Source: Polytrichum commune (lineage: Eukaryota; Streptophyta; Polytrichopsida; Polytrichales; Polytrichaceae). From it: a DNA stretch of 64,000 bases. The translations under genes were made by a program, and so were the position numbers. Within the stretch, counting starts at the first letter, position 1, and each line of letters begins with the position of its first letter. The stretch covers positions 10,071,001 through 10,135,000 of the forward strand of contig OX485807.1 of the NCBI GenBank assembly GCA_950295325.1, read 5' to 3'. The notes beneath the pieces are model-generated. The model was given only the letters and a program-made list of their open reading frames with translations. It ran no database searches and was not told the origin of the DNA. Below are positions 11,893 to 24,578 of this stretch, piece by piece.

Positions 11893-12776
11893 TATTGAGG
11901 TTAATTAAGAATTTGATGCATTTTATAAATTTAAAATAATATTCATTTAAAAAATATGATTCAAAAGAAGAAGAAAAAAATGGCTAGGCATGGGTGGCAA
12001 AATCTATAATTGGACTATTAAAAAAAATTACAAAAGACTTTATTATGTAAATGAACCTAAAATCACTTGCTTTTCAAAATTGAAAATATTACGAATCCTT
12101 TTTGTCATGGCTCTATCTTTGATGCCAAGACATCCCCCATTATTCTAAGAGTACACACGTTTAATTACTTTCTCAACTGAAGAAGCTCCACTTCCACATA
12201 TTCAATTGAAGCCAACATTTCAAATCATTTTGATGGGGAGGAAACTTCAATCCTATCCCTCAAAACTCTCTCTTGATGCCAAGTTATCTCCCTTGATTTT
12301 ATCCACTAACAAGAACATAACATTTAGCACCTTCTACCCGGGAAACCTCCACACCTCTACATATCTCTAGATATATTAATATCTCAAATGAAGCCACATC
12401 ATTAACCTCAGATCATTTTGAGTACAAACACATTCAGCTTATCAAGAGAAATGGGACAAGTTGCCCAACATACAAACTTGGACGATGATTTTTTAACTTA
12501 CAACATAAAATTTGAGGTTAATAATGTGCACGAGGAATGGTGATATTATATTTATCATAACATTACTCAGCTCATGAGTTGTGTTCAGCTGCTTTGACTT
12601 CAACTTCAAGCTGAAGCGTTGGGATTCCAACATCCACGGGCTTTATTCTCAAATCTACTATGGGGCCCGAGAACGCCACTGAGTAAAATTATGGCACGTT
12701 TACTGTGCAAATAGCTTATTTGAGTGATTCAAGTGATATATCGCAACAGTTTACAATGATTTGAGTGATATAAGTT
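11893..12776. other. AT-rich intergenic stretch, nothing recognised
   Basis: No ORF, RNA gene or repeat boundary was recognised. The sequence is AT-rich with many short stops in all frames. Confidence 0.4.
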
Positions 12777-13168
12777 GACTACACATTGGTAATGGATTTT
12801 GAATGATATCTAAGCTAAGGTAGGCATGTGTTCATTCAGAGATCTTTTCTCTTTGCACCTACTCCTTGCAAGATAAGGAACACACAATTAGTGTGAGGTG
12901 AGTAGAAAATCCAAATCATGGCCACAACTATTTGCTACGTACTTTCTAGACCTCACATGAATCTCTTATTCGTAAACAAAAAATAAGATTCTCATGCTTG
13001 GTAAATGGTCATATAGGTCCTTTCAATTGTGTTGACTATTGAACCCAAAATGGTTAGTATATGTTGAACATGTAGTCCAATTTTTCTTAAACACGTACTT
13101 TATATGGTATCTGATCTTAGATCCACACCTGACCACATATCACTCAAATACATTACCAATGTGTAGTC
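12777..13168 (+). mobile_element. MITE-like element with imperfect inverted ends, copy 2 of a three-copy family
   Basis: The left end GACTACACATTGGTAATG is the exact reverse complement of the right end CATTACCAATGTGTAGTC. Similarity continues inward for about 35 bp (ATTTTGAATGATAT versus ATTTGAGTGATAT). The body is 392 bp and non-coding. Related blocks occur at about 2050-2300 and 59880-60165. I could not define a clear target duplication, so the superfamily is open. Confidence 0.75.
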
Positions 13169-14287
13169 TATGGAGAGTTGTTACACAACATGAAATTGGT
13201 TAATCTACACCACATAAAACCTCAGTTAAATGTTTGCGGCTTCCAGTTTCTTTATTTTTTCATACTAAAGTTGGAACCTACTCATGCTCTGCCATAGGCA
13301 AGCTACCATTCTACAATTCCAATTTATTGCTATAAATTTATTAGGTGCCTCTACCTCAAGCCTCTCCAATGGTTTTGTTGAACCTTGGTAGCCCAGTGGC
13401 TCCTCCACTGTTTGTTTGTATGCACATCTTCCTACTTAGACATCTGGATCGGAGGGCATGTTTACACGAAGTTCTCAATTCTCTCATTAAATGAGAAATG
13501 AATGATGGTCCCATCTCGTTTTACACAGGATCGTCAAAAATAAGAATGACCGTGTCAAAAATGAATGAGAAAATGACTTGGAAGTGATATGGAATCCTAC
13601 ATGTCCCATAAATCCATATTTTATAGATGATTACCAAGATTTTGCAGTAAGAAGACATTTTGCTGGGGACATCGACGTTTCAAAAGAAGGATGCTCTGCA
13701 TACAACTTGGAACTCTTCATGGGCCCCCAATTGTAATATGTGTGGCTCCATGCTTATCCAGAAGAATCCCGACCTCTCTTGTGTGACTAGACAATTGAAC
13801 TTGTGTAAATGTTACATTGATGAATGTCAAACTCACCAATCTCAGTGTGCATACGACACATGAGATAAATTTTGCCTCATGAATTGTAACTCTCGAGCTT
13901 CAATTACGGTGACAATTGGATCTGAGTAGCTCCCGCCTTTCCACTCTCCACTTTCTTCAACTACATTGTTACATATGTTGGGTAAGACAATAGAGAATAC
14001 CACATAGCAACTTCACCCATTATGTTTTAACAAATGTTTTTAAAATGGGTGCAAGTAGTATAAAACATAGTATACAAGTAAAGTGGTGTTGTAATTGTAG
14101 AATACTAAACCAACCAACAAATCAAACAATTTCTATGCATGGGCATTATGTGGTCACTCCCATAGAGCTGTCATCTATATATTTGAGTCGTATATGGTGT
14201 GACTTGTTCATAAAGAACAGACACTAAAAAGACATGTGGTGTGATGAAATCAGATTATGTGCTTAAAATATAAACATTATCTAACCC
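13169..14287. other. Intergenic, no gene recognised
   Basis: Only short ORFs without recognisable motifs occur. A phrase near 13455 (GGCATGTTTACACGAAG) resembles the ends of a repeat family seen at 49.9 and 51.8 kb, suggesting another old MITE scar. Confidence 0.35.
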
Positions 14288-14599
14288 TGATAGCAGGTTG
14301 GGGCGAAAATAATTTAAGCCTAATTTTATTGGAAATTCTTGGGCTAGATGGTCTAAATCAAAGCAAAAAATAATGACCAAAATGTCTAAGTTTTAGGAAA
14401 TTTGGTGCATTTGAAAGCTCAATCCAAAGTCATGAATGAATTTTAAAAAGGTTATAGTACATGGACTTAGAATATGCTATGTGCTTAATTGAATAAATAT
14501 ACATATTTGCCTAATTTTTCAAAAATAGTTTACGGATCGCCTGAGCCCTTTTCTTGAAATCATTTAATTATTGGCCGAAATATGCCCAACCTGCTATCA
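14288..14599. mobile_element. Small MITE with terminal inverted repeats
   Basis: The 312-bp segment starts TGATAGCAGGTTGGG and ends with the reverse complement, CCCAACCTGCTATCA. The interior is AT-rich and non-coding. Weak similarity continues inside the ends. Target duplication is not clear. Confidence 0.65.
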
Positions 14600-14985
14600 A
14601 CCTATGGTATAAAAGATCCAATTGTTAATGCAAGTGGGAGGCCCTATGCAACCATTTAAAGAGAAAAACAAATCTTCACTATGGCAGATTGAAGTTGATT
14701 TCTAAAGTATTCACAAGGATATGAAAGCTAGATGTCAAATAAAGTCCAAAGATGTCGACACCACACAATCAGCAAAGTAAATAAACAAGGTCCACCCCTT
14801 ACAGGTTATCCTTGCACTTCTTATGCCTCCAGATATGATAGCAATACTACCAGACAGCCATCCAGCTTCAAGGAAATGCCTCAGCACACTTTTTAACTCA
14901 AGAAATTCTCACCAACAGGGAAGGAGCTGACCAGGAATTTCAACAATAACATTTAAGCTACATAGCACAAGCTTTACTAGATATC
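14600..14985. other. 3' flank of the eIF5-mimic gene
   Basis: This lies immediately downstream of the minus-strand stop codon at 14988-14986 and should contain its 3' UTR. No specific polyadenylation signal could be fixed with confidence, and no other gene was seen. Confidence 0.4.
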
Positions 14986-17900
14986 TTACTCCTCCTCTTC
15001 AGCTTCTTCCAGCCACTTCACAAAAGGCTCAAGACCTTTCACAAATGTTTGCCTGTCACCACACACAAATATATTAGTCACTGATACTGGAAAGTTGCTG
15101 AAGTGTTTGGATATTGTGCTGTGCTATTCTAGTGGTTTCAGTTGGTCAGTTGGTTTGTCAGTTGGTCCTTCATGATCATCTTGCACTCCCTGACCAAGGT
15201 CAGATCTACCCTCTACAAAAAAAACACTCCCCTCTAAACAATGTTCATAAAACACAACAACAAACTCCTTTTCTAGACCAGAGGCCTTACCGTCCCTTTG
15301 GATTAGAACCCTTCTTGTACCAAGTAAGAACAGTGTCTTCGTCTAATACATCTTGATCATACAGGGCTCTGATGATCTCTGGAAACAGCTTCATAAGCTT
15401 TGCATCCTCATAACAATGGATCTGGATCTTATACATCAAATCCATCTCCAGCTTTGCTGTTGTGCAAAATGCTCCCAGAAGTTTGCCCCATGTCTTCACC
15501 TGGAAACTCCACAAACCATTCCCAATGCCTCACATTCAGTACCATTGGATTGCATCCACTGCACCAACCTCACAGCAACCACCATCTCAAGTCACGTCAA
15601 CTTTTCTTTTGGCCCCCACCATCTTTACAAAACCCAAAAGGACAAACACAATAGCTTGCACCCTCTAGAATCAACAACTTTGGAAATAGACCAGACCTGT
15701 CGCAGAGCAAGGTTGGAGTTTTGCTGCTGGTTCTTGCCAGACCACTGCACAGCATCCATGATGGCATCCCAAATTGTGCGAACCACGTCCATATCAGGCA
15801 AACTGGCTTCCCTGCGTTTCAGCTTCACCATCTCAATCACCTCTCCCACATCTATGTTCTCTGCAACCTGGTCTGTCAAGGTGGTCCTCAGCTCCTTCAG
15901 CTTCACGTCGAACACCTTCTTTGTGTTGTACTCCACCAGTATGCCCAGACCCTCCTTACTGCAATCGTAGTCACCACAAAACCCCTAAATCAGCTCACAC
16001 TATGGGAAACCACTACCAAGACATGGTAATCCTAACTATTCTACCATACCAGCTACCATATCAGTATTTCAAACCACCTTATGAAACTATGTGTCAGCAT
16101 CACACCAAGAACAATGACCATACTAGCTGACGTATGAGGTCAGAAATGTACTTGAAATGCTCCGCAAAAGCTTCGATTGACCGCTTCTGCGCAGGGAACA
16201 GATCCAGAAGCCGATCGTCCATCTTTGCACGCTTTAGAAGACTCACCAGATCATCTAAGCTGTTTTCCACCAGATACTCTTTGAATGCATCCGTCACAAA
16301 GAACAGAACGGTACCCTTTGCAATCAATGTGTCGCTCAGCAGTGCTGAGAATATAGTTTCCGGTGGCAGCCCAGAAAGCTTCTGAGAAAATGTAAGCGCA
16401 GTGAAGATGGCCAACTTCTTACGGTCATCAGGCCCATATAGTTCCTGTCAAATGCCACCATGCCAAATCAGCCACACCACCACAATCCACACCGTCATAC
16501 ATCCGCACCTTCATTTGATAAGCATTTGAACCCATATCTTCATACAACTCAGGAAGATAGACATGTCCATGTCCCATTCTTATTTACACAAAAAAGAAGC
16601 CCGTCCAAGCTTCACAATATCAAACCATCCTGACAACATTGCTGTAGGAAGGCCTGGCAGAGGACTAACCAATGACTGTAGCAGCCTGCGCATCACATTT
16701 TCAAGGTTCTTGATCATAAAAGGCCTGCGCCTGATGATCTTCTGCAAGTAGAGAACATAGGGCAAAATGCTCTCCCGAGTGGCATCGCAGTTCAGAACAG
16801 AGTAAGGATGCCGATCACCTTCCTCTGGTTTTGTGGTGCCCGGCTGATTTCGCCCACCTGTGAAGACAACCTACAAATATTCACAACACACAGGTCAGAC
16901 AACCACCGGATTATAAACTTCACCCTTGCAACTGTTGATAGCCTACCAATTGCAGAGGTACCCAATGTTCTAATATCAAGGCCATGACTTTTTTAGGGAC
17001 AAGCCACATTAAATCAGGACAGTCCCATTGTAGGACTTTAAGAGACTGCCAATCCAAACCATTTACATAATTACACATAATATCAAAAGTTGATAAATAC
17101 CAAATGCAGGGGCACCCATTTTTTGATATCAAGGCCATGGCTTCTCTTAAGATAAGCTCATATCAAATCAGGATAGTTCCAGTTTAAATATTGAGCAGAT
17201 TGACGACCCAAACCATTTACACAGACGTGAATGCCAAAAATATCACCAGATGGCTCACATTCCTAGTTATAGAATTTTTACAAGAGAAAGTAACCTACCT
17301 CAAAGAAGGTGTCACCATATCTTGAGAAGTCAAGGTCTGATGCCTCAACATCCTTGGCAATAAGCTCCTGCACAATCAACCAAATCTATGAGAGATTTGT
17401 ACCCAACTTCATCAGCCATTCCATCTCATTGAATCAATGACATCTACAATAGCTTCCCAGAATTGGAGTATTCTGTCAAAGTTACTAACCAAGTCACCCT
17501 TGTGCTCATTGTAGATTTGCACAACAGCATCGGCAAACGTCCCAGTGTCCAATGGAACGGCTATATTCCGTTTGCGGGTTTTGATCCGCGTGCCACTGAA
17601 ATCAGGGAAACAGGATAAGTTAAGAGAAACTATAAAGATTTTGAAAGGGTCAATAGACCCTACACAGGAAAATACTCACAAACAATGAATGATTATCATC
17701 CAGCTTCATCATAAGCTTACTTTGCTGAGAACAACTGGAAATCAACATTCAATAATAGAATTTGTCGGTAGAGATTCTATTTCAGACTGCCAGATTACAC
17801 ATTCACTAAGTAATTTAGTGCTGACTGTCACAAGTCAGTCCTAAAATTGGCAAACACTGAACCCAACTTGACTTTAGATTCATTGCTGGAATGAATTACT

Positions 17901-18757
17901 ATAGCAGCTCACTTTCATTGATAAGCTCCTACAAAGAAAAGGAAATCAGCCATTTTCACGTACCCAAGGGTCGGTTTCTCCTTCGAGCTGAAAATTAAGG
18001 GCCACACCAACAGTTCAAGGGGTTAGAAAGGACATAAAAGGAAAACATAACCCAAATAGCTTGAGCATAAAACTGGAAGAAAAAAAAGGTCAGCCATTGA
18101 TAGCTGACAAATCTATGTCTTCCAAGGAGTGATCAGAATAAATTGCAGCAACTTGACGTCAGAAACAAATCGAATTTTCCCACTTCCTTTACTTCGGATG
18201 CTATCACTCTAGCAGAAATGGCTATTCCCAATATTAGGAACTCGTCGTAGATTTTGACGCCTCTTTGGCAAATATTCTGGAAACCCAAGATCTAATCAAC
18301 ACAAGGCTACATCTAAGAAGCTTCTTCTGCCTGCAACAACTTATAAGCAAGTGGATTAACGTGCCCAACACACACACATCCTCAGGAAAGACCATGGCAA
18401 ATTCGCCGAAGGCATCGACACGGATGCTTTGAAATTAACCCATAAACACAAGGATGCGCAATCCAATTTGGACAAGGATGATGTGTACAAATGAATATTC
18501 GAAATACGAACACCACCACAATCGTAATTCAGGTCAGGTCACCACCATCCCAATCAATGCCAACCTGTGAAACAAAACCCAGCTGCACAGCAATGACTCA
18601 TAAACCACTAACCAGAAACCAAATCCAGTCCAAGTGCCCAAAACCAGCTGGAAGGCACCCGAAACACACTCAAACGATCCTTGCCAATCCGACCAAACAG
18701 AGACTCACAAACCCTAAAATGCACATAAACAACCAAACCTTGATTTGCGCACCTCAT
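14986..18757 (-). CDS. 5MP: eIF5-mimic protein / bZIP and W2 domain-containing protein (BZW), complete
   Basis: Nine coding segments on the minus strand: 18757-18753, 17987-17964, 17595-17490, 17367-17299, 16870-16670, 16444-16152, 15958-15697, 15499-15291 and 15052-14986. All junctions are GT-AG and phases agree, giving 411 residues, the usual plant length. Landmarks in order are GTRIKTRKRNIAVPLD, SDLDFSRYGDTFFE, GGRNQPGTTKPEEGDRHPYS, LAIFTALTFSQKLSGLPPET, VRTIWDAIMDAVQWSGKNQQ and the C-terminal W2 region KLMKLFPEIIRALYDQDVL, ending in FVKWLEEAEEEE. W2 domains are HEAT-like and bind eIF2 and eIF3; 5MP proteins compete with eIF5 and alter start-codon stringency in the cytosol. The start codon is placed at 18757 because ATGAG|GTGCGC joins in phase to the 24-nt microexon, giving MSSKEKPTLG. 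No damage is seen, so the gene is probably functional. Confidence 0.95.
16951..17222. repeat. About 120-bp tandem duplication in an intron of the eIF5-mimic gene
   Basis: Units at about 16951-17070 and 17105-17222 share ATATCAAGGCCATG, AAATCAGGA and CCAAACCATTTACA in order. They lie within the intron between the exons at 17367-17299 and 16870-16670. Confidence 0.8.
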
Positions 18758-18995
18758 AAACCGAAGCGGGCGGACAAGCGGGGTATCTACAAAGGTGAGG
18801 TTGGAAGCAACGTGGTGATTGAGAGAAGAAGGAGCAAATCGAAAGCCGTGGAGCAGGGGTGCGCGATGGAAACGCAATCGGGAACCCTAGCAGGAGAGCA
18901 TGGAGGCGATGGCAATGGTATGCACAACGAGCAATGACGAAGACAGAGAGAGGTGAGAGAGAGAAGAGAGAAGAGAGAAGAGAGATGAGCGTGAG
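18758..18995 (-). promoter_or_regulatory. 5' UTR and core promoter region of the eIF5-mimic gene
   Basis: On the transcribed strand this region holds a pyrimidine tract of CTCTCTTCTCTCTT type (plus-strand purines about 18950-18988), similar to the Y-patch or CT-rich leaders common in plant housekeeping promoters. The tract precedes several upstream ATGs, including ATGCTCTCCTGCTAG, a four-codon uORF. Transcription start is not determined from sequence. Confidence 0.45.
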
Positions 18996-20990
18996 ATTCC
19001 TCTTCCGTTTACAGACCCATATCCTCCGTGCGATGATAATATCGACGGCCAGGATCCCGTCCCCCCTGCTAAGTTAGTTCGGACCCTTTCGCATTGCGAG
19101 GAAGGCAGGAATGAGAAGCCTAACGAGGTGACAGAAGCACTGCGGTCCCTAATCCAGGTCCTGAAGGGATGGGCACATGACCCAAAAATGGGCCGCTTCA
19201 GCTGCATGTAGGCTGGGTTTAGAGCTCATGCCAAACCGCATGGGCCTGGCTCTCCAAGCCATGACCCCATCATATTCGAAAATTGCTGCCCTCTGCATCT
19301 GACTTCTCAAAAAAAAATTATCCATGTATTTTTGAAGGCCTCTTGTTCGCAAAATTCATAATTGAGAGCACTTTCATCTTCAAGGTCTGAAATCCAATAT
19401 ATATGTTCACTTCTCCCTAGTAATAAGCAATTGATTAGGATTTTATTCCCGAAGTGAAACCGTTGATAAAGCATGTCACTAACTTGGAAGTCAAAAATGT
19501 TACAAAATCCTCAGTAGCATTGAGGACCTTATAGTTTACGTGATTTACCATTTGAAAGGATCTTCATTGTTCTTAAATGGAACTGAAATTAGTGCACTAT
19601 GTGCTCAAATGCGCTTACGTGAACTATTTATGATTTGATTAAGGTCCTCAATGATTCGTTTTTTGAGGAGAGACAAAGTGACAAACTCAAGGCCTCTTTA
19701 CACTAGAGCTTGAGGCCCCTTCACCCATGAGATATAATTTATATGATCGGTTGAGAAGTCGGAGAGGGCCTTATTTTTACTTTACACTAGACCTTGAAGG
19801 CATGAGGGACCAAAGAAATTTGAATGGATGAAAATTTTACATAGCAGTAAGTGGATAATGTTTCATGGTTTATTATGCCCATCAAAAAGAGGTGGGTCTA
19901 ATGCAAAACTAGTGGTTGTGGCAATCAACTAAATTGCCATTGGCTTTATAAATATTATGATGCCATGGTGGGAGCTCAAACTTGAAAATATGTTACAATC
20001 CCTCAACATGGTCCACTTTCACTTGAGTAGCTTGAGAAATCACCAATTGCAAAAATGGAATTCTGATTCCCATGGTACATCCTTTGGATGATTTTAAAGA
20101 GCCCTTAAATTTTCATGGTCACATCTATTGATACTTGTGTAAATTAGCCCTTGATGTCAAATTATGAAAGAAAAAAAATACAAAAATATGGTATGAGATG
20201 AACATGCCTTTCAAATTCAAAAATTCATGTTATTACATTTTGACATGATTTTACAAAGCTTCCAATGATGTAACCCCACAAAATATCTTAAATGACTTCT
20301 AAAATGTTAAATATTCAAACTTGCAAATAGGTATGGTACATTTACTTGTTTTATACCTGGTCAAAAGTGTCATGCACTGCATTAGATCATTGGATAACAT
20401 TATTAGTATTAGTATTATTGAAAACCATCCCCATTTGTAAAGGTAGTCTTGGCATGTCTTGGGGTAAAATGGTCTTAAGGGGGTCCACTTGGAAATCTAC
20501 CGAAAACCCATGAACTCATAATTTTCTCAAAATATGAAGAGAAATGTCGAGATGGTGCATGCAACTTTTGACCAAAAACTTGGATCAATTCAAAAGTTTG
20601 TTAAGGCCCCCGAATGCCACTCCAAGTGAGTGTTTGGGGTCACACATGACCTTGTGAGCATTTGGAGTAATTGTTCATTCATAACCCTGTACTTATTCAC
20701 CATCTTCTAACGTCACTGTCATAAGGCATGGCCTAGGATGTTCTACGAACAGACACTTTATTCACTCCGGCCTCCTCCGGAGACCATAGTTCTTCTTCTT
20801 CTTCTTCTATTCATCATCATTGAAAATATTATTAAATAAAGTTTAATATAAGCAGTTTACATTTTTCTCTCTCTCAATATATATATATATATATATATGT
20901 ATTTGCTTAGGGGTTTTTGTGAACACTTACAACTATTAAAGATTCTAAGATGGTCTTTAATCGCTCCCACACTCCAATAGAAGGGCTAAT
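18996..20990. other. Intergenic; contains a Mutator-like arm relic and short microsatellites
   Basis: Apart from the relic at 19275-19610, no gene is recognised. Near the end are a TTC repeat (about 20790-20807) and an AT/TA run (about 20876-20900). Confidence 0.45.
19275..19610. mobile_element. Decayed arm of the 38.6-kb fold-back (Mutator-like) family
   Basis: This segment aligns in the same orientation with the left arm at about 38670-38990. Shared words include AATCCAATATATATGTTCAC, AATAAGCAATTGA, AAGTGAAACCGT, AACTTGGAAGTCAAAAA and TTACAAAATCCTCA. Only part of one arm remains. Confidence 0.7.
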
Positions 20991-22880
20991 TGTCAGCCAC
21001 AAACCCCCACCCTTGTGTGTCGTAATCCGGGTGAGAGCCTATGGCTCACATGTACTTGTATGACTTCCCTTAGCCCTTGGAATCAAGCTCCCAATGTTCC
21101 ATCCAATTAAGCATAAAACACACAACTTTTATTCACAACACACAACTCCACAAGTATTCAAAATTACTTTCCTTCTTTGTAGTTATTTGCACTACATCAC
21201 ACTCTAAGCCCTAACCATGCTACAATAACTATGCTAAGTGCTTGTCACATGTGCATCGAGGTCATCCCTTGTGCTAGTCATAATGTGACTTTAATTCAAT
21301 TAATATTTCATGCAACTTCACATGAATCACTCCCACTCTACACATCCTAACCTAACAATGCAACTCCACACAATAGGAGGAACCGGCTTTTCACACCTGT
21401 GTTGCCTCTGCAACCTATGAGCTGACACCACCAGCAAGCCTTCCACCCCACAGGCACACCTCCCATCATCTAACACCCTTGAGCTCACAGTCTACCTTGT
21501 CCCGCAATTAGTCCCAGCAACAGGGTCTCGGTAACCATTGTCTCGGCGAAGGCAAGCCCAACCCCTCACAGACCCAGCCACTTGCACCCTTCACATTTGT
21601 GGCAGCAGTCACCCTCGTGGCTGCATCCCCTCAGACTCCCTCCATTCACCGCTTGAATCCGTCAAGTCCTTCGCGATTAAATTTGCACCGGCACTTACAC
21701 ACCCTCGGAACCTGTGCAGAGCGGCCCAGGCTATGCTTGGCGGCCCATGTCCACACCCAATCTTGGTTCCGAAGTCCTACTTCCAGTGCCCAGATTAAGC
21801 AATCCACTGCATTGCACAAGCCCACCAGTTTCGCCCCTTCTGCAATTTCCCAGTGAGCGATACCACTCCTCACCTTACCCCACAAGTCATCAACTTGCGC
21901 GTGGTTCGCGGCAGCGCAATCCTAACACTCCTCCCTCATTAGCTGAATCCTCATATCCTTCAAGCTTGCGGCTGCAACATTGTTTTTACCACAACCTCGC
22001 AGTCGTTGAGATCTGCCGTATAATCACTGACTGCTCAACCCTTCCAGCTCAATCCACCTCTCCTCTTTCTTGCAACCCAATTCCCCGAAAACAGATGGTA
22101 TCCACCCAGCGCACAGAGTGCAATTCGCGGTTCGCTCCCTTTCGGGGTGTTTTGACAATGTTGCCGGCCATTCCTTAGTTGCGGTTTAAGTGAAGTAGTT
22201 CTACTCTGCGGTGGCCCTCGATTTGTATTAGGCCATGATTTCTCAGCCCAGGTGCACTCCCCTTGTGTCTCCTAGAAGTTTGCTAGTGGTATGTCGATAA
22301 ACTCCGGTTGTCCTGCCCACCTGTGAATGTCGAGCTCCTCCCACACACAGATTCAAAGCCACAAGAAAAATCGATATTCTAGCATCCCTCTACCTGCTTC
22401 CCTCCTCTCGTGTTTCCACGCATCAAGGCACAAGCCGTCTTCCTCAAAACCGAGGCATTGCTGGATACCTCTGATTGCTGGTCAGCAGCCTCCGCCCTGC
22501 ACTTGCAGTTTTTTTTACTCTCTCCGCAACTGCCAACAAGTGAGTGAGAGGGAGGATCCCCCTTCATTCATAGATCCCTGGATTATCCACAAAGCCCTAC
22601 CCCCCCTAAAACGGACAACAAGGGGCCCAATTCAAACGCTAAAACCCTGAATTTGAACTTTTTGCCTTAAGTACTACCTAACCCTCAACTAATTCCTATA
22701 TCAATTAAGCTATGATCCTAAACTCTAATTATCTCAACACATGAGCTTAAAGTAACTCAATTCTAAGCTAATGAACATCACTCTTTTTATCTTTTCAAGA
22801 ATTCAATGCAATCACAAAGTCTAAGTTTTAGAAAAATTAGAAGTTAAGAACACATGTGGGCACAATATTGGGCTCACACT
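20991..22880. mobile_element. Possible non-autonomous element beginning TGTCAGCC, copy A
   Basis: This GC-richer island starts TGTCAGCCACAAACCCCCACCC, closely matching TGTCAGCCATAAACCCCCACCC at about 28254. Near the right end GGGCTCACA is roughly the inverse of TGTCAGCC. The interior has only short proline/serine-rich ORFs without known motifs. Boundaries and class are uncertain. Confidence 0.35.
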
Positions 22881-24578
22881 AATCATGAGTCACAACTATG
22901 TATTATTTGCAGTGTTTTGACAATTAGCTACTAGTAAGAAAAAATATGAGTATCTTTTGGTGTTTCATATACCAATTAATATTCAAGATAAACTTCATGG
23001 TCATGTTTGGTTAAGTTGTGCATTGTGCATGCCTCCCCCTACTCTATTGTATATATTAAACAAAACTTTGCTTCAATGCTACCATTTGTGTTGGCAATGT
23101 GGCAATGGTGCATTTAGTTTTTTCAAAGGTTGGCAAAGATTACTCTACTTTTTGCAACGTGGTTGTGTCTTTTTGCAACATGGTTAGAGAATTTGCTTTA
23201 CATTTATGCAATATAACCCATGTGTTGCACTTCATGTATCGCAATTTGCATTGTGGTGAAACCGATAACAAGCACTTGCAACATGTAGACACCTTGTGTA
23301 TGTGGCTATTCAATCTTCGTGATTGTTTGGTTGCATGGGCGCAACTAAGGGTAGCATCCTCTACGAGGTGTAGTGCTCTCATCTTTGAGTGGTATTATAT
23401 TGTATCAATCATGATTTTTTTAATAATTTATTGGTGAAATAAGGTATATTATTTTAAAGTTGTTGTGGATTTGTTGCATTGTTCTTGTGGCAATTTTAAG
23501 TTGTAAGGAGAAAATATGATTTAATGAGGAGTTGCCTCGTTGAGAGGGTGTCCTACTTGCCCACATGTGGGTTGTCTCTCTCTCCATCCATATATAATGT
23601 GCTTTTTGGTCTTCCCAAATGTCATTGTATACATTGTCTTCTAGTAAGCCCGAGGAAATTACACTTCATACTAAAGCTTGAGTGTCCAATTCCCATGAAA
23701 ATCTAAGTTATCTCAGTGATAGAAAATGTGAAGATTGTTATGCTTCACTTTCAACTAATGGTTAAGGGCCTAAGGAACCAAGGAAGTTTGAACAAACAAA
23801 TAACCTTTGTGGAGTCCTACATGGCATCCAAGTAATAACGTTGCATGATGTCCATGATTCTGCATTAATCCATAGAGATGATACCAACTATATGTTGGTG
23901 TGAAAGAAACACTTCAACCTTGATCACAACTGCAAATTCATATGTAACCTTGAGACAGGTTGTGTCAAGGCTCTCAAAGAGGTTGTTCTAACAATGAAAC
24001 TAGGAGCCCATAACACTTCAATATTTCACAACCCTTTATTTATTATAACTTATTGTTTGGAGGGACCCATATAAATAGACTAGTAATAAATAGCATTCAG
24101 TTGAGACTCTAGTTGAGTATTTCTTTACATTGTATTTGAAGACCCGTGATTACATAAATTTGAAATTTGAAATGCAAAGAGAGAGTTGTCTTTTTTCAAA
24201 GTTTTTTTTCAAAGCTTGATCTTCCTCTTTTCCGAGGCCTTTTCCATTTTATTCTTCATCAGAATAAAGCAAGGGTAGGTGGGTGGGATTTTCTCTCATC
24301 ACAAATCTATTACTCACCAAAACATAGTATTTGTCATTGTAGCCATGGATGTAGTGCTATGTTCTACATCATATGAAGTAGTTTGAACTTTTAACAAGGA
24401 GTATGTATTCTCATTAGAGTGGTTAGATATGTTATCATGTTTCCTTGCTTTCAAATCAAAGTTTGATAGCATAAAGTACTAAAATGTAATGATGTGTGTC
24501 ATGCTCACAAAAACACATTACATATGGCAACTAAGTTCAAAACATAATCTAGTATGTCACTACATTGTGCATAACATC
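22881..24578. other. Intergenic, no gene recognised
   Basis: A stretch near 23080-23310 has many TTGCAA/TGCAACRTGG words, giving Cys-rich but meaningless ORFs. No RNA gene or intact coding sequence was seen. Confidence 0.35.

Noticed and set aside
15353-15970. 205-residue plus-strand ORF and its neighbours
   Set aside because: They are antisense to exons 7 and 8 of the eIF5-mimic gene, whose exons are fully explained on the minus strand.
18608-18877. 89-residue minus-strand ORF as an N-terminal extension of the eIF5-mimic protein
   Set aside because: Although in frame with the chosen ATG, it lies in the leader; family members begin MSSKEKP-like and the 411-residue length fits without it.
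22957-23437. Cys-rich ORFs as small secreted proteins
   Set aside because: They come from repeated TTGCAACRTGG words in overlapping frames, with no signal peptide pattern or stable frame.
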